Shown here piece by piece: positions 51,813-64,000 of a DNA stretch of 64,000 nucleotides. Source of the stretch: Enoplolaimus lenunculus (lineage: Eukaryota; Nematoda; Enoplea; Enoplida; Thoracostomopsidae); contig JASANG010001700.1 of NCBI GenBank assembly GCA_030248215.1, positions 1-64,000 of the forward strand, read 5' to 3'. The notes beneath the pieces were generated by a model. The model made no database searches. It worked only from the letters and a program-made list of their open reading frames with translations, and was not told where the DNA came from. Position numbers and translations under genes: made by a program. How positions within the stretch are numbered: the stretch's first letter is position 1; every line of letters starts with the position of its first letter.

Positions 51813-52160
51813 CGTGAGGTCCAAGTAACTGTATCGCTCGCTGTCATTTTAGTCAGGGCACTACAGTAATTCACGCGGGACAGCGAACGTAAAAAACCGA
51901 AAATTGTGTCTCAATTATTTCAAACTTGATTTTTAAATTTTGCTTAATTTTAGCAATTTTGTATTGCTAATATATTAAAGCTGAAACTCCCCACATACGT
52001 ATTTTGGGCAGCGTTCCAGCAGATTTACATTATCCATATGCAAATTTGCTTCTATACTTCAAAGTGAAAAATTATGAGGATAGAAGATTGTTGGTTACTG
52101 TTTCTCTCTGTTGTTATTCTATAAAACGAAGCTTGTTTTCTGTATGCGTATATTTCTTAA

Positions 52161-52162
<2 letters not shown>

Positions 52163-52233
<71 letters not shown>
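52163..52233 (+). repeat. (TA)n microsatellite
   Basis: About 35 uninterrupted TA units. Confidence 0.95.
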
Positions 52234-52236
<3 letters not shown>

Positions 52237-52480
52237 ATTTGTCCATTGTCTTAAGCAGGTTTCAATTTAGGCGTCCTAGAATTACAATTCCATTCCGCTA
52301 CAATCTGGTTAACATGTTTTTACTTTGAAATGTAAATTTAGTTTCTTCAATTGTCAATCAAGTTTCAAGGATTAAGTACAGACTTTGCTTAAACAAATCA
52401 GTATAAACATATGCCAAAACGGTTTATTTTAAGAGAGTTGCACATGCGTACAACAATAAATTACTGGTAATTGTGGCCCA

Positions 52481-52919
52481 TGTAAAGATCAGAGGCGGAA
52501 CGTTTTTCTGTCGGACGAGAAAAGAGGTTAGTGAACGAATGAAAATGTTAATAAGAAGCACCTTTGTTTAATGATAGCAGACAAACTCAGGCAGCAGCGT
52601 ACATGAGGTTTTGTTTCGGGAGAGTATAATTCTAAGCTAAGCAGTACCATATACAGCCGTTCACTAAAACTTTACTGCGGATGCGGTAGACCTCGAACCA
52701 ACGACGTACGGATTACCGGTCCGCTACTCTGACCACTGAGTTACGCAGCCATGCAAACATTTCGCTACAATTGTAAATGTTTTTGGAGCGGTGGCATAAA
52801 GGAACTCATTCTAACACTTAGGCTTAGGAATAAACTCATTCTTACACTTAGGAATAGACTTAGGCTTAGGATTAGGAATATCCCTATAATACTGTTCCGC
52901 CCCTGTTTTTTACATTGGC
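52481..52919. mobile_element. Family A MITE split by an insertion carrying a tRNA-like sequence
   Basis: The left end (GGCCCATGTAAAGATCAG) stops at about 52535 and the TTAGGC core and right end (TGTTTTTTACATTGGCCC) resume at about 52800. The intervening 260 bases include, on the minus strand at 52683-52750, GGCTGCGTAACTCAGTGG and TTGGTTCGAGGTC, a tRNA-like pair with good spacing: a likely SINE or tRNA relic. Confidence 0.65.
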
Positions 52920-53319
52920 CCGATATTTTAACCGGTTTGCGTGTTTCAAACGTATACTTCAAAGCGCTATTTTGTATGAATAAATTGCATGTGTAAAAAG
53001 GTATTAAATAAACACGTTTTCTTTAAGTTAATTGCACTTTTAAAGGTTTTGTTTTGAAAACTTGAAAATGTTTTGTATTTCTGACACAATTTCAACTGAA
53101 ATTGAAACTTTCGCAGTATTTTATTAATGTTTTGGTCCAGTTGAATAGCAAATTTTTGACATTTTTTTCATTTTCGTTCACAAAAGCGATTTTGCTCTGT
53201 TGGGTTTCACATTAAAAAACACAGTTTAAGCAATTAGTACTCGTACGTGTATTTAGCGCAATATGTACTTAAAAGATAATACGACATAAGCTTCCAAAAT
53301 ATCTACAGGAAAGATTAAT

Positions 53320-53695
53320 GGCACATGTAAAGATCAGGTTCGGAACGTTTTTCTGTGGAACTAGAAAAGAGTAAGCTTAAGCTTTAGACTATTTTTTCCT
53401 TTGCTTAGACTTAAGCTTAGGCTTAGGAATGTCCTTATTCTTACGCTTAGCCTTAGGCTTAGGCTTAGGAATATTCTCATTCTTACTCTCACGCTTAGGC
53501 TTAGGCTAAGGAATATGCTCATTATTACGCTTAGGCTTAGGCTTAGGAATATGCTCATTCTTACTCTCACGCTTAGGCTTAGGCTTTTTGGCTTAGGAAT
53601 ATGCTCATTCTTACGCTTAGGCATAGGCTTAGGCTTAGGCTTAGGCTTAGGAATATGCTTATAATACTGTTCCGCCCCAGTTCTTTACATTGGCC
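53320..53695. mobile_element. Expanded family A MITE with a higher-order TTAGGC array
   Basis: Ends GGCACATGTAAAGATCAGG and CAGTTCTTTACATTGGCCC. The core is expanded to over 250 bases by about five copies of a unit made of TTAGGC repeats followed by AATATGCTCATTCTTAC, about twice the usual element length. Confidence 0.85.
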
Positions 53696-53699
53696 CAAT

Positions 53700-53783
53700 T
53701 TTTAATCACGGTGCAGTCTATGCTATTTAATGTAAACACACTGCGCTGAGTTGCTCATAGTCAACTGTATGTGAGAACGGGTT
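53700..53783. mobile_element. Right-end fragment of family B
   Basis: CACGGTGCAGTCTATGC, TTTAATGTAAACACACTGCGC and ATGTGAGAACGGGTTA match the right third of the TTAA-flanked copies. It abuts the expanded family A element. Confidence 0.6.
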
Positions 53784-54764
53784 ATTAAAATCGATGATCT
53801 TCGAAGTTTGGCTTTTTCGAAGCTCGTTGGGATGACGGCTGTACTGCATCTCGAGATTTGCTTTGCCATAACGGTTTTGATCTCGAATCAATTTGTCTAA
53901 AACAACAAACTTCGTATGCAAAATTTTGTTGCAATATTTGCAATTGCAACCATATACGCACAACTGCATTCGCTCACGTATTCTCAAATGTGTGTAGCAC
54001 CTATAAAGAATTTAAATTACCGAACTGCCAGGTTCGGATGCGGATGTCAATATTTGTAATATGCATATAAAATAAACAAATGTGAAAATTTTTGAAGCTA
54101 AAAATGACCTGTGTCCAACGGTACAAGACCTATTTGAGAATACTTGCAACTGCTTTTAATAAATGGTCGGCAGTTTGCGTTCAGATTATTTGACGACGAC
54201 GTTAAACTATTTAATCTATATTATTAAAACTGGAACGCCCCATATACGTATTTCGAGCAGCGTAAGCATCTATAAATTTACTGATAGTGTAATTCTGTAA
54301 GCGTAACGCATGTATTGGCTAACGATTCCCTTGACATTTCAGTTTGCGAATAAATATCTTTTTTCATCGTTATAATACGGCATTCATCTAAAATTTTAGT
54401 CAAATATTTGAAGAATTAAACACAAATCTAACAAGAAAACAACAAAAATAGTAGTTTTTATAAATGAAATTTTGACCAAAAAATCAATGTTGTTCAAATG
54501 TACATTTGTTTGACGCGTTGAGGCAGTGCTGGAGCAGACAGCGTTGGGAACTCCCCCCTCAAACTTCCGTGTGGGGGCGCCCAAATTCTCGAGCGAAGCG
54601 AGCGAGAAGCCAGACGCATTTTAAAACTTCGTCGGTTTTTGTTTCAACCAGTTAGGCTGACAAGGGGTGGGGCCCCCAAATGGGGGGTATGGGGGTAGCT
54701 GCTCCCACCCGTGCATTAAGGTGTAACGATCCGTTGCGGTTCGGGATCAAAAGCGGTCACAAGC

Positions 54765-57700
54765 TTACTTTTCGAACGCTGACAAATCTTTCAAACCATC
54801 CGCAAGTGTTTCAGGCATGTGTTCGCCTCGAGTTTCGGGTAGCAGAAACGTGAGCAACGCAGCGGCAATTGAGAAGACACCAAATATTATCGGCGGAACA
54901 AATTTCAAACGTTCGAATTCGTCACTGCCTTTTTCACCGCCGTACTGAAATATTTACAGTGTCATACACTCACGGCTGAATTATAGGCGCCAAAGGCGTT
55001 CGCACGGGGGGTGGACATTGGTGGACCGTGCCCTCCCAAATTTGGCCCGTCCCCCCGCCCCCCAAATAGACTCGATCTAAAAGTAAACAATATTGAATTG
55101 CAACTGTAGGAGCGCCCCAAAATTATGCTGTGCCCCCAAATATAGTTTTCTGTGAACGCCCCTGATAGGAGCCCTCCCGCAGGACTGATGCATACCGGCA
55201 GGGGTAGTGATAGGTAAACGCACATGAATTGCTTCACGACACCAACGATTTGTCAGCAATTTTTTCACTTGTGACGCAACGCCAGCGTAAAAGATGCCGC
55301 CGGCGGCTTAGGCTTAGGTTCAGACTTAGTCAGCTGGTCTACATAGACGGACCAATTAAATACTTGGTGAACTCGTTTTACCTTTTCAGGAATAATCAAA
55401 ATGTACGGCGCAATAATCGATCCAATCCTGGCCCACATACTGCTGGTCGCTTGAGCAGTGGTTCGTACAACCGTTGGATAGAGATCAGATGTGATACAGT
55501 AAACCACGGCAAAGCTTGTGGTAACAGCAAATCGACCAATGAAAAAGAAGAACAACGACAAAGGTGACAGATCTGAATAGAAGACCAAAAATAACGCGTT
55601 TGCAGCAATTTTATTGATATTTTAAGACTGGTCAATCTCAAGCCGTAGGTACAAAAATTATTAAACCGTCTTGTAACCTCGGCATATTTTGTCACCTGTT
55701 TGGCTATTAAACATACTATGATTGTCATTTATTAAAGCTGGAACGCTCCACATACGTAATTTGAACAGTTCAGTGTACCATTTTTTATTTACATGTTTTG
55801 AATTTTGGTACAAGGAAGAAATATATGCAAATTAACTTTAAGTGCCGATTTTTAACCACGTATAACAATGAACTGATGTGAAAAATAAAACAAGTAGCGT
55901 ATTTGTATTGCTAAATTTGCTGGTAAACCTGGGTTCGTAAGGGGTTACATGCAGCCCACCCCCCCTGGATCCGCCGCTGCACTGCGGCACTTTCCCAGCA
56001 AAGGTCTTTAGCTTTTTCAAGTTTATACCTAAGTCAAATATTGTGTATTGGTCTGAACTAATTTGATTTCAAACTTTTTGAAACGTTAGCGCATGTATTA
56101 AAGATCAGGGGCAGAACGTTATTCTGTGGGACTAGAAAAGAATAAGCTTAAGCTTTAGACTATTTTTTGCTTGGCTTTGGCATACGCTTAGGATTAGGAA
56201 TATGTTCATTCTCACGCTTAGGCTTAGGCTTAGGTTTATGCTTAAGAATATGTTTATAATACTGTTCCGCCCGTGTTCTTTACATTCGCCGAAGCGTTAA
56301 ACGATCACGTTTGCATTTTAATCTCGCTATATAATTTGCAAAATTCAAAAAATTGCAGTACAAAATGCTGACTGCACATAAAATGCATCCGTTAAATGTA
56401 GTAATTGCTAATTTTTAGTATAAGGCTCATAAACACAAGATACACGTTATCCTCATATTCAGCTGACTACCGGTGACAGATGCAATTATTTCAGACTGCG
56501 GAACCGCGCTATAGTGAAAAAATTCGCAAAGCGAAGCGAACGAGAAACCAAACGCAATTGCATCTGTTAATTTCAGCACAAAATTTTGGTTTTGATCTCA
56601 GCTCGGATGATCTCGGCATGAATGGTCTAAACGTTGGATCTGCTGATATGCCTAAAATGGGCCAATGCAAAGAATAGGGGCGGAGCAGTATTATAAGCAT
56701 TTTCCTAAGCCTAAGCTTAAGCCTAAGCGTAAAAAGGAGTTTATTCCTAAGCCTAAGCCTAATCCAAGCAAAAATTAGTCTAAAGCTTCAGCTTACTCTA
56801 TTCTAGTCCCACAGAAAAACTCTCCGCCCCTGATCTTTACATGAGCCCTAAAAAGCAACCAAAGCCTCACTTGGCGGATACGGCGCCGAAATCAAAAGAC
56901 ACGAAACGCCAGCCAACATCAGTGACAGGATCAATGCTCGTTTGCGGCCCCAAATCAACAGTGGAACACTGACAAGATAACCTGGGATTTCAACCAGACC
57001 CGATATGGAATTGTTTAGAAATAAATTGCCAGCAAACGATGATACATGGTACGCCAGTCCGTAATACACCATTGAGTTGACCAGCCTACAAAAGGATAAT
57101 ATTTTCGAATGAATATAGCCGCTATTACCAGTTGAACTTTAAATTTGTATTCTAAAATCGTCTATAATCAGCCATAATGACTAACTTTGAAACCTCCTAC
57201 GCTCACAAGGCCCGCGTCTCGTTTGGCCAACTGTATAAGTTGACATGAATTAATTTCTCTGAACGGAGGAAGATAATAATAATAATAACAATAATAATAA
57301 TATTAATAATAATGATAATAATAATAATATTAATAATATTAATAATAATAATGATAATAATAATATTAATAATAATAGCAATACTAATAATATTAAATAA
57401 TAATAATAATGATAATAATAGAATATTACTATTATTAATAATAATGATAATAATAATAATAATAATATTAATAATAATGATAATAATAATAATAATAAAA
57501 TTAATAATAATGATAATAATAATAATATTAATAATAAAGACTGCTAAAATTTCTGAAAAAACGAGCACAAAAGCACTTTCATACAGGTTTGCAAATACCC
57601 ACAAAACCCGCAGAAAATGAAATGTTTGCCAAACCAGCTGTTAACCAAATAAGAGTAAAACCTCTGAAATATTAATTTGTTCCCAAAGACAAAAGTGGCA

Positions 57701-60700
57701 GGCACGTAGCCCCCCTGGCCCCGCCCCCTTGGCTACGGGCCCGGAAAGTGATCTGGCCTGTAGCCGCCTGTGTACCCCACAGAGTATTTGTTGCAGGCAT
57801 GGGGAACCAAGCAAACCGCGTTTCTCCGCTGACCCACGAAAATAGCAGCTACAGAACAACACAACAACATTTCAACGATTTTTATGTTGATTTCCATATT
57901 TTTATACAGTTGTATTCGATCTTCGTTCCACTTTCACTAATTGTCTACTGCTTAAATACAGTGGCTTGGACGTCAAAAATATGATGAACTATAACACTTT
58001 TAGATGTTTCTCTTACAGAAAAACTTTTCAATTCACTTTTGAGCTCAAAATTTTAAAACCAAAAGAAATTAATATTCTTAATGTTTGCCTGTTTCGCCTC
58101 ATCGATCCACGTCCGTCTCTGCCTTCTCGCATACGCCAATCCAATATTCTAGCGGGTCCCGTGGGACGGAATTAACCGTCGGTTGGTTCCTTACTACCGA
58201 CATTTCCTCACATGAATAGTTAACCCCTTCTCACATTGAGTTGCCTATAGGCAACTAAGCGCAGTATATATACGTTAAATAATGTATATCGCACCGTGTT
58301 TAACAATTGCAACACGTATACATAGTACTAAATCACCACAAGACGTGAGAGCCCCCTCGGGCTCGAGCGTCAAGCTCCTATAGCTGAGTGGTGATGGTAT
58401 ACGCCTCCCATTCCAGTCACCGGAGTTCGAATCCTAGCATAAAAGTAGGTCTCAGGGGAAATAGAAAATATTCATGTGAGAAAGGGTTAAGCTTAATTTT
58501 CACGTTTAAGCTCTAATACTTAATTTATTACCAACCGATGAACCAAAATTCCGTTCCGTTTCTTTCGCTATAGTCATTAGCGGACTCGGAGAACGATGGA
58601 GGGTCGAATGTCTTCCCCCGTCAGCAAATTTTGTGCGATAAAATGGTAAGATACCACACAATGTTTCTACTCAGAAAATTGGCACATATATTGCATACGG
58701 TAAAAAAATTGCGTTTTATAACATTTGCCCGTCCGCCGTCAAAAATTTCTCGCCTCTGTTCATAGTCGCCGCCGTTGCGGATAAACGTTTACAATTTACC
58801 AGTTGAAATAAATGTTAATCGTTCGAATTATGTACACTGGATAACGAAACATATCCCAAAAGTTAGCTTTGGATTCTTTTTGCTTTGCTTCTTCCTAAAA
58901 TTAAACTAAATTCTACCAGAGCTAATAGTATCGATGGGCACCGGATATCCGGATAAATATCCGGTCAGAATTGGCGGTATTCGGATATGAGCAGTCTAGC
59001 ATTACGCAGATGGACCACCCACCTACTCGACATTCTAGAACCATGAGCAGATCAGGGGAGGAATGTTTTTCTGCAGGACAGTTTTTGAACGACGAAAGTA
59101 TGCTGCTTAAGCGTGGACCGTTGTAAGGACTGAAAATAATTCTAGGAAACTTAGCGAACGCCATAGTGTTTTGTTGTTTGTCACGGTTGTTTCTTAACCC
59201 TTCCACTCATAGACTATACTATGAGCAACTAAATACAATAATGTACGAGCAATACACACACTGAGAGCAGTGATTAAAATTTATAACATATATGCGCAGT
59301 GCAAAATCACCACAAGACGTTTGAGCCTCCTCGGGCTCGAGCGTCAAGCTCCTAAAGCTCAGTAGTCATCGTAAACGCCTCCCACCCGTGAGACTGGGGG
59401 TCGAATCTTACCTCGAAATTACATCTCATATGAAATTAAAAATATTCATGTGAGAAAGGGTTAATATAAATCCCCATTCACCGTGCAAGAAAATCCATTG
59501 ACTTACAACTGCGTTCACAGGTGCGAATTAAGTTAAACCACATATATTTCAGTGAATAATTTGCAGCTGCAAGAACTTCAAAGCTGCTTTATGACCAAAC
59601 TTGCACATGCAAGTTGCACCTGCAACTTTTTTGCTGCAAAAACTTGCGCGTGTGAATAGGGCTTAACCAGCAATATTTGTCAATTGGTGTACACTTTTCC
59701 CCACAAGTTTTCAACATATTTACGAATTTTAGGCGAACTAAAATTTCTGCTTAGCCTATTTGTTTAATTTCCAAAATTCTATAAAACTATATTTTTGGCA
59801 AAAACTCTACAAAACGCCAAGGTTATTTATAGAGAAGATTTGGAGCACTTTAAGCGTGAGTCAACCATCAGCGAAATTGTCACAGTCACAACTACGGAGG
59901 GTGCGACAATTGTGTATCCCCTCTGGTCTCTACAGACTCCGTGACTCACCCCTGAATTTATTTTCACAACATTAAAATAATTCTACGTGTAGAACATTTT
60001 CCTTGCCACATCTGGCAATTTTATTCGCCTACCACTCCTGGCTGCCCGCTTGATAATTGGATAATTGCTTTCTCAAGATTTAACCGGATATTCGTTTCCG
60101 TTATTTTTACTATCCGTTTACACCATGATACCTCTTTAATGCTTTGTTCGACCAAGTCTAAATTGAAATTCGAAGGCAAACTGACTCCGTTCCATTTTGC
60201 TGCTCGTCGAACAACTTGAACGGCCTGTTCAGATTTACCTTTGGCCAACAACCATCGAAATGATTCGGGTATAATCCTGAAAAACAAAAAAATTGAAATT
60301 GTAAAATCGAGCCCGCAGCCAAGGGGGCCAGGGGGAGCTCAGCCCTCCTGGAAAATTTCCCCTAGAAAGTTTTCAACCTTGTTTGTAACTCATTAAAAAC
60401 CCTTGAATGCCCCTAATTTTAGCCCCCCTACCAAGGTTGGTTGGCTACGAGCCTGTAATTAAACCGATGCAGAAGCGTTTGAGAATATGTATGTTGTTCG
60501 CAACGCTAGGGGTAATGCTATAAGTACTGGGAGGCACCCTACGGCATTTTTCGCCGCTGGAAGGCGTTAAACAGGAAACAGTATCCCCGTCATCGAACGA
60601 AAACTATCAGCTGAAAATCGTATTGCTACGATCAAAAGTGCATAACACAAGAATGGTGCAAAATGTACCACCGGGCGTTGCGTTTTTGGCCGACCCCCTT

Positions 60701-63700
60701 ATTTTAAGGAGAGGTCGCTGTCACATGCAATAACCTTAAATTAATCTATGATCAGTGCATTTTTGATACCGGATACATAAAGTGTCATCGTTCGTACATG
60801 TTGTACCCAACTAAATAAACAGGGGTGTAGGCCAAAAACGCAACGTGTTGTGGGTAAGTACTTTGGTACACTGAATGTACCCAGTTGCACACTCTTGTAA
60901 AACGAGACATTATCAACTCTTGCTGCAATCAAAAGATGTCTTATCAATCGTTGATAGCATTTATCACCAGTTAGCAATAGGTTTTCAAACAAGCAAACTA
61001 CTGTATATATTTTAGAAGATATGTCAAATCTACTTACCATATCATTACAACATAGACAACTGTAGGTACGGATAACGCTAGATTCAGGTGTCGCCAATTG
61101 CGTAACCCGTAAGCAAAACCTAAAACAGATACTGGGCACTCAAATGTTGTCAATCATTTACAAGCAAGGTTGAAAATTTTCTAGAGGGCGGGTCAAATTT
61201 AGCCCGGCGGGTAGGGCTAGAGCCACCTTGACCCGTCTTCCCATTGGCTACAGTCGCGATCATTAAGGGGTACCAATTTCTATATACCTGGTTTGGGTCA
61301 AATTAATATTTTAATTCGTTCGTCGAATTTTGTGAAGAAGTCGCAAACCAGGAAAATGCTGCAAATAATTGGTTTGTATGCAAAAAATACTGCTTTAAAC
61401 CAATACTGTATGCTTATGGAACTGAAAACATAACATCTCACAACATAATTTGCAATAATTTGAGATTTACGAAATCATCACCGAAATCCAGTATCTGATA
61501 TGTTTATACCCGATACCGGATACCGGAACCGGATGCGGGTTTTTTGCCGGATAGTAAACAGGAGCCGGATATCCGGTCGCACCCTGCGCAAAACGAGGGT
61601 CGAATCATGTCGGCGATGTTCTTTCATCTGATTTGTTTGTTTTTATGATTTTCGATCTATTTTTTGTGTCGAATATAGAGTAATTTTGCATTTGATTTAG
61701 TTCCAGATAGTGAATATACGGCATTATCTTTATTTTATTTTTTGCTGTTACATTTTTTACTATTTGTTATTTCTATTTATTTTAGTGTTTTATAATTTTT
61801 CTGCCACGTACGGGCAGATTAACCAAATATTGTGAAAGCAGCAACCAAGCGTGGTACAAAGCCATCCCACCTTGCTAGGGGGCTAAACATTTGTAATGAT
61901 GGGAATACAAGGGTTTTCGAAGACTTACAAGCAAGAAAAAAATTTTCTGGGGGAAGCGAAAATTAGTCCAGGGGTGCTGAAGCCATCCTGGACCCGTCTG
62001 GCTACGGGGTTCCCGTCGTACCTGACAAGCATGTATATCCAATTGCGTACGGCATCCAAAATAGTCCACCAACCCAAGCGCGATATTTAGCAGATGTAAT
62101 TTCTTGAACTAAAAACGATAAAGTGAACTTTAGGCAGATAAGGCAGTTGCAATTAAATTCAATTTCTTTGAACTTTTGTTACCAGAAAGTATATTCAGAT
62201 GATTGAACATTACAACCAAACACTAAAAGACAAATACTAATGCCCCATTCACACGTGCAAGTTTGATCACAAAGCAGCTTTGAAGTTCTTGCAGCTACAA
62301 ATTATTCACTGAAATTTATGCTATTGAATTTAATTAGCATCTATGAACACAGTTGCAAATCGTTTGAATTTCTTGCACCTTGCAGGTTGATTGGTCAATC
62401 AGAATATTCCTTTGAAAATACTCACTGCTGCAAGTATTTCGTACAAGTTGCAGCTGCGAGTTCTCGCTGCAAATAACTTGCACGTGTGAATGGGGCTTAA
62501 AGCAAAGGTTGCATTAATAACTTATCAGTTATCTATCCTTAAACCCGAAATATGCTATGTTGTTCCACCCCAACCCCTTTCGTCGCCAGTCAAATTTGAC
62601 TCCAGAACGTTTTTCTGTAGGACTAGAAAAGAGTTAGCTTAAGCTTTAGACTATTTTTTAGCTTGGCTTAGGCTTATGCTTAGAATTTAAATGCATTAAA
62701 CTTCAAGGTTGTTAAATTGAAGACTTTATTTGCAGTTAAAATAATTAAGCCATACGTAACCATTTTAGCTACACTGGTGCAATTTTCGACACATTCGGAC
62801 TAAATCTATAGCACCGTAACTTTGGCCCATGTAAAGATCAGGGGCGGAGCGTTTTCTGTGGGTCTGGAAAAAAGTAAGCTTAAGCTTTAGACTAATTTTT
62901 TTACTTGGAGTAGGCTTAAGCTTACGAATAAGCTTATAATACTGTTCCGCCCCTATTCTTTACACTGGCTATGCTATCGAATATTTTGTCCCTTCGTCAA
63001 AACTGCCTATAAGGTTCCGACTAAAATGACACAAAAACTATTGACCCAGGAAACGAACCCACCTAGCACAAACACGACAAGCCATGAGCCAACATTGCCG
63101 ACTGCCATGAAAAATCGCAACGCAAGATAAACATTGTACGTCGGCGCAAAACTGATTGCGATCGAAAAAATGCACGCCACAAATCCAAAGAATAGAAATG
63201 CAATTTTTCGACCGACGCTGAAATAGAGCCAATGTATAGAACAGGGCCGTAACAGTAGTATAAGCATAATCTTAAGTGTAAACCAAAGCGTAATAATACG
63301 CTTATACCTAAGCCTACGTTGAAGCAAAAAAACTAGTCTAAAGCGTACGATTACTCAATTGCACTCCGGCAGAAAAACGTTCCTCATCTGATCTTTACAT
63401 GGAAGGTAAATTTGAACTGAAGAAATTTGATATGTAAGTTTTCGTTGCAGTAATACGTCTATTTTGATTCCGTACTAGCGACACTCTCACACCATTAAAT
63501 CGGATATTTTTACGGGCCAGTGCAAAGAATAGGGCCGGAACAGTATTATAAGCATAGTCCTAAGCCTAACCCTAAGCCTAAGCCTAAACCTAAGCGCAAG
63601 AATGAGCATTTTCCAAAGCGTAAGCCTAAGTCCAGCAAAAAATAGTCTAAAGCTTAAGCTTACTGTAATGCAGTACGACAGAAAAACGTTCCGCCCACGA

Positions 63701-63909
63701 TCTTTACATGAGCCTTTTTACGAAACGCAACACAGCGACCGTACTTGAGTTCCTTGTCATGATTAATTTATTAATATTGGCCCCAAATTTTAAACAATAA
63801 CTTACTAATCTGCAAGCGGTCCTGCAAGGAGTGAACCAACAAAGAAGCCAGCCATATAAACCGAGTGCGTGTGAGCAATTTTGTCAACTTCGCCACAAAC
63901 CAACAAAAA
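54765..63909 (-). CDS. Second SLC22-type organic ion transporter paralog, 5' exons off the window
   Basis: Eight minus-strand exons: 63806-63909, 63063-63217, 62022-62108, 61038-61119, 60132-60276, 56871-57085, 55382-55572 and 54765-54944 (TAA stop). Their lengths (104, 155, 87, 82, 145, 215, 191, 180) match exons 3-10 of the 19038-30357 gene almost exactly, so the two are paralogs with conserved structure. Motifs: HTHSVYMAGFFVGSLLAGPL, YVGRKIAFLF, GGLFWMPYAIGY, WIIPESFRWLLAKGK, LVNSMVYYGLAYHV, WGRKRA, TSDLYPTVVRTTAQ, LLPETRGEHMPETL. As in the first gene, the short exon between IPESFRWLL and VNSMVYYG is not identified (gap 57086-60131). Exons 1-2 lie right of 64000. Several MITEs sit within 10-40 bases of its splice sites. 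Confidence 0.88.
56089..56291. mobile_element. hAT-type MITE family A in SLC22 paralog intron
   Basis: GCATGTATTAAAGATCAGGG to CGTGTTCTTTACATTCGCC with a TTAGGC core. Confidence 0.75.
56660..56846. mobile_element. hAT-type MITE family A beside an exon
   Basis: GGCCAATGCAAAGAATAGG to CTGATCTTTACATGAGCC, with 8-bp flanks CTAAAATG and CTAAAAAG. It begins 24 bases past the donor of the 56871-57085 transporter exon. Confidence 0.88.
57272..57540 (+). repeat. Imperfect (TAA/ATA)n array
   Basis: About 270 bases almost wholly of A and T in three-base periods, in a transporter intron. Apparent ORFs on both strands (runs of Ile and Asn) are artefacts of this repeat. Confidence 0.95.
58220..58490. mobile_element. 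TTAA-flanked MITE family B, complete
   Basis: TTAACCCCTTCTCACATTG to ATGTGAGAAAGGGTTAA, 271 bp, plus-strand orientation of the tRNA-like boxes. In the large intron of the second transporter gene. Confidence 0.88.
59194..59464. mobile_element. Diverged family B subfamily, 271 bp
   Basis: TTAACCCTTCCACTCATAG to ATGTGAGAAAGGGTTAA. The same block order is kept but the left half differs (AGCAATACACACACTGAGAG), and the B box reads GGGTCGAATC. An older or separate subfamily, matching the fragment at 3040-3160. Confidence 0.75.
59472..59664. mobile_element. MITE family E
   Basis: CCCCATTCACCGTGCAAG to ACTTGCGCGTGTGAATAGGGC. Confidence 0.7.
60310..60454. mobile_element. MITE family F
   Basis: GCCCGCAGCCAAGGGGGCC to AAGGTTGGTTGGCTACGAGCC. 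Confidence 0.65.
61140..61254. mobile_element. MITE family F, left end missing
   Basis: Starts inside the element (TCATTTACAAGCAAGG) and ends CCCATTGGCTACAG. It lies 20 bases upstream of the exon 6 acceptor of the second transporter. Confidence 0.55.
61858..62010. mobile_element. MITE family F beside an exon
   Basis: AAAGCCATCCCACCTTGC to CTGGCTACGGGG. Its edge is about 11 bases from the donor of transporter exon 5 (62022-62108). Confidence 0.6.
62242..62496. mobile_element. MITE family E, complete
   Basis: GCCCCATTCACACGTGCAAG and CTTGCACGTGTGAATGGGGC are exact inverse ends (20 bases each). Confidence 0.85.
62600..62690. mobile_element. Family A fragment
   Basis: AGAACGTTTTTCTGTAGGAC, AGCTTAAGCTTTAGAC and a short TTAGGC stretch, without either outer end. 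Confidence 0.6.
62824..62968. mobile_element. hAT-type MITE family A
   Basis: GGCCCATGTAAAGATCAGGG to CCTATTCTTTACACTGGC. Confidence 0.8.
63226..63402. mobile_element. hAT-type MITE family A abutting a splice acceptor
   Basis: AGCCAATGTATAGAACAGGG to CTGATCTTTACATGG. Read on the minus strand its end runs straight into CTATTTCAG, the acceptor of transporter exon 4, leaving under 10 bases between them. Confidence 0.8.
63515..63714. mobile_element. hAT-type MITE family A, complete
   Basis: GGCCAGTGCAAAGAATAGGG to CGATCTTTACATGAGCC, with perfect 8-bp duplication TTTTTACG at 63507-63514 and 63715-63722. Confidence 0.93.
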
Positions 63910-64000
63910 CTGTAATGCAAAATTTTGCCAGCTGATAGGAACCGGGACTTCAAACCTTTTTATTAATCAGTCTTACTTTAAAACCAGGCTACAGCTGGTT

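Noticed and set aside
53401-53660. Telomere or CRISPR-like array
   Set aside because: TTAGGC runs are short, bounded by transposon ends and occur in over 20 places; there are no unique spacers and the genome is eukaryotic.
53401-53664. ORFs on both strands made of Leu/Arg or Ser/Leu repeats
   Set aside because: They are translations of the TTAGGC/GCCTAA array inside a MITE; same artefact near 2160-2300, 42511-42711 and 24369-24677.
57203-57620. Long Ile/Asn-rich ORFs on both strands
   Set aside because: They arise from the AT-only trinucleotide repeat at 57272-57540.

Overview
This is animal nuclear DNA: genes are split by many introns with GT-AG sites, and AT-rich non-coding DNA is packed with short non-autonomous DNA transposons (MITEs). 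The gene set (a Phox2 homeobox gene, SLC22 transporters, a DEG/ENaC channel, a PAN/Apple-domain gene) fits an invertebrate, plausibly a tunicate such as an ascidian. The species is inference only; no rRNA or mitochondrial marker is present.

Layout. Positions 1-25420 form a huge imperfect palindrome. The left arm (1-12228) and right arm (about 13425-25420) are near-identical inverted copies; coordinates in the two arms sum to about 25416-25421. They are separated by about 1.2 kb of single-copy spacer. Each arm carries the 5' part of a DEG/ENaC gene pointing into the centre and, divergently, an SLC22-type transporter pointing outward. The left SLC22 copy runs off the window start. The right copy continues past the palindrome to a complete C-terminus at 30357. 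The inner break of the palindrome coincides with one end of a dispersed TTAA-flanked MITE, next to a 16-base C run and an error-rich stretch. An assembly join of two haplotypes across a repeat is therefore as likely as a real duplication.

31-54 kb holds two minus-strand genes among dense MITEs: Phox2 (34768-38307, three exons, paired-class homeodomain split at the usual site) and a probable PAN/Apple-domain gene (46627-50633). 54.8-64 kb holds a second SLC22 paralog on the minus strand (exons 3-10; exons 1-2 lie beyond the window). Its exon lengths and phases match the first at nearly every junction, so the two are old duplicates, now convergent around Phox2 and the PAN gene.

Mobile DNA. At least ten MITE families are recognisable. 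The most numerous (over 20 copies) has hAT-type 8-bp target duplications and a core of TTAGGC units. A second 8-bp-duplication family with different ends carries the same core. A third, flanked by TTAA with CCCTTTCTCACAT ends, looks piggyBac-type but carries tRNA-like A and B boxes. No LTR element, long LINE or transposase-coding element was seen. No single new gene system is evident. The most unusual material is the MITE biology, the palindrome and a triplicated splice acceptor in the channel gene.
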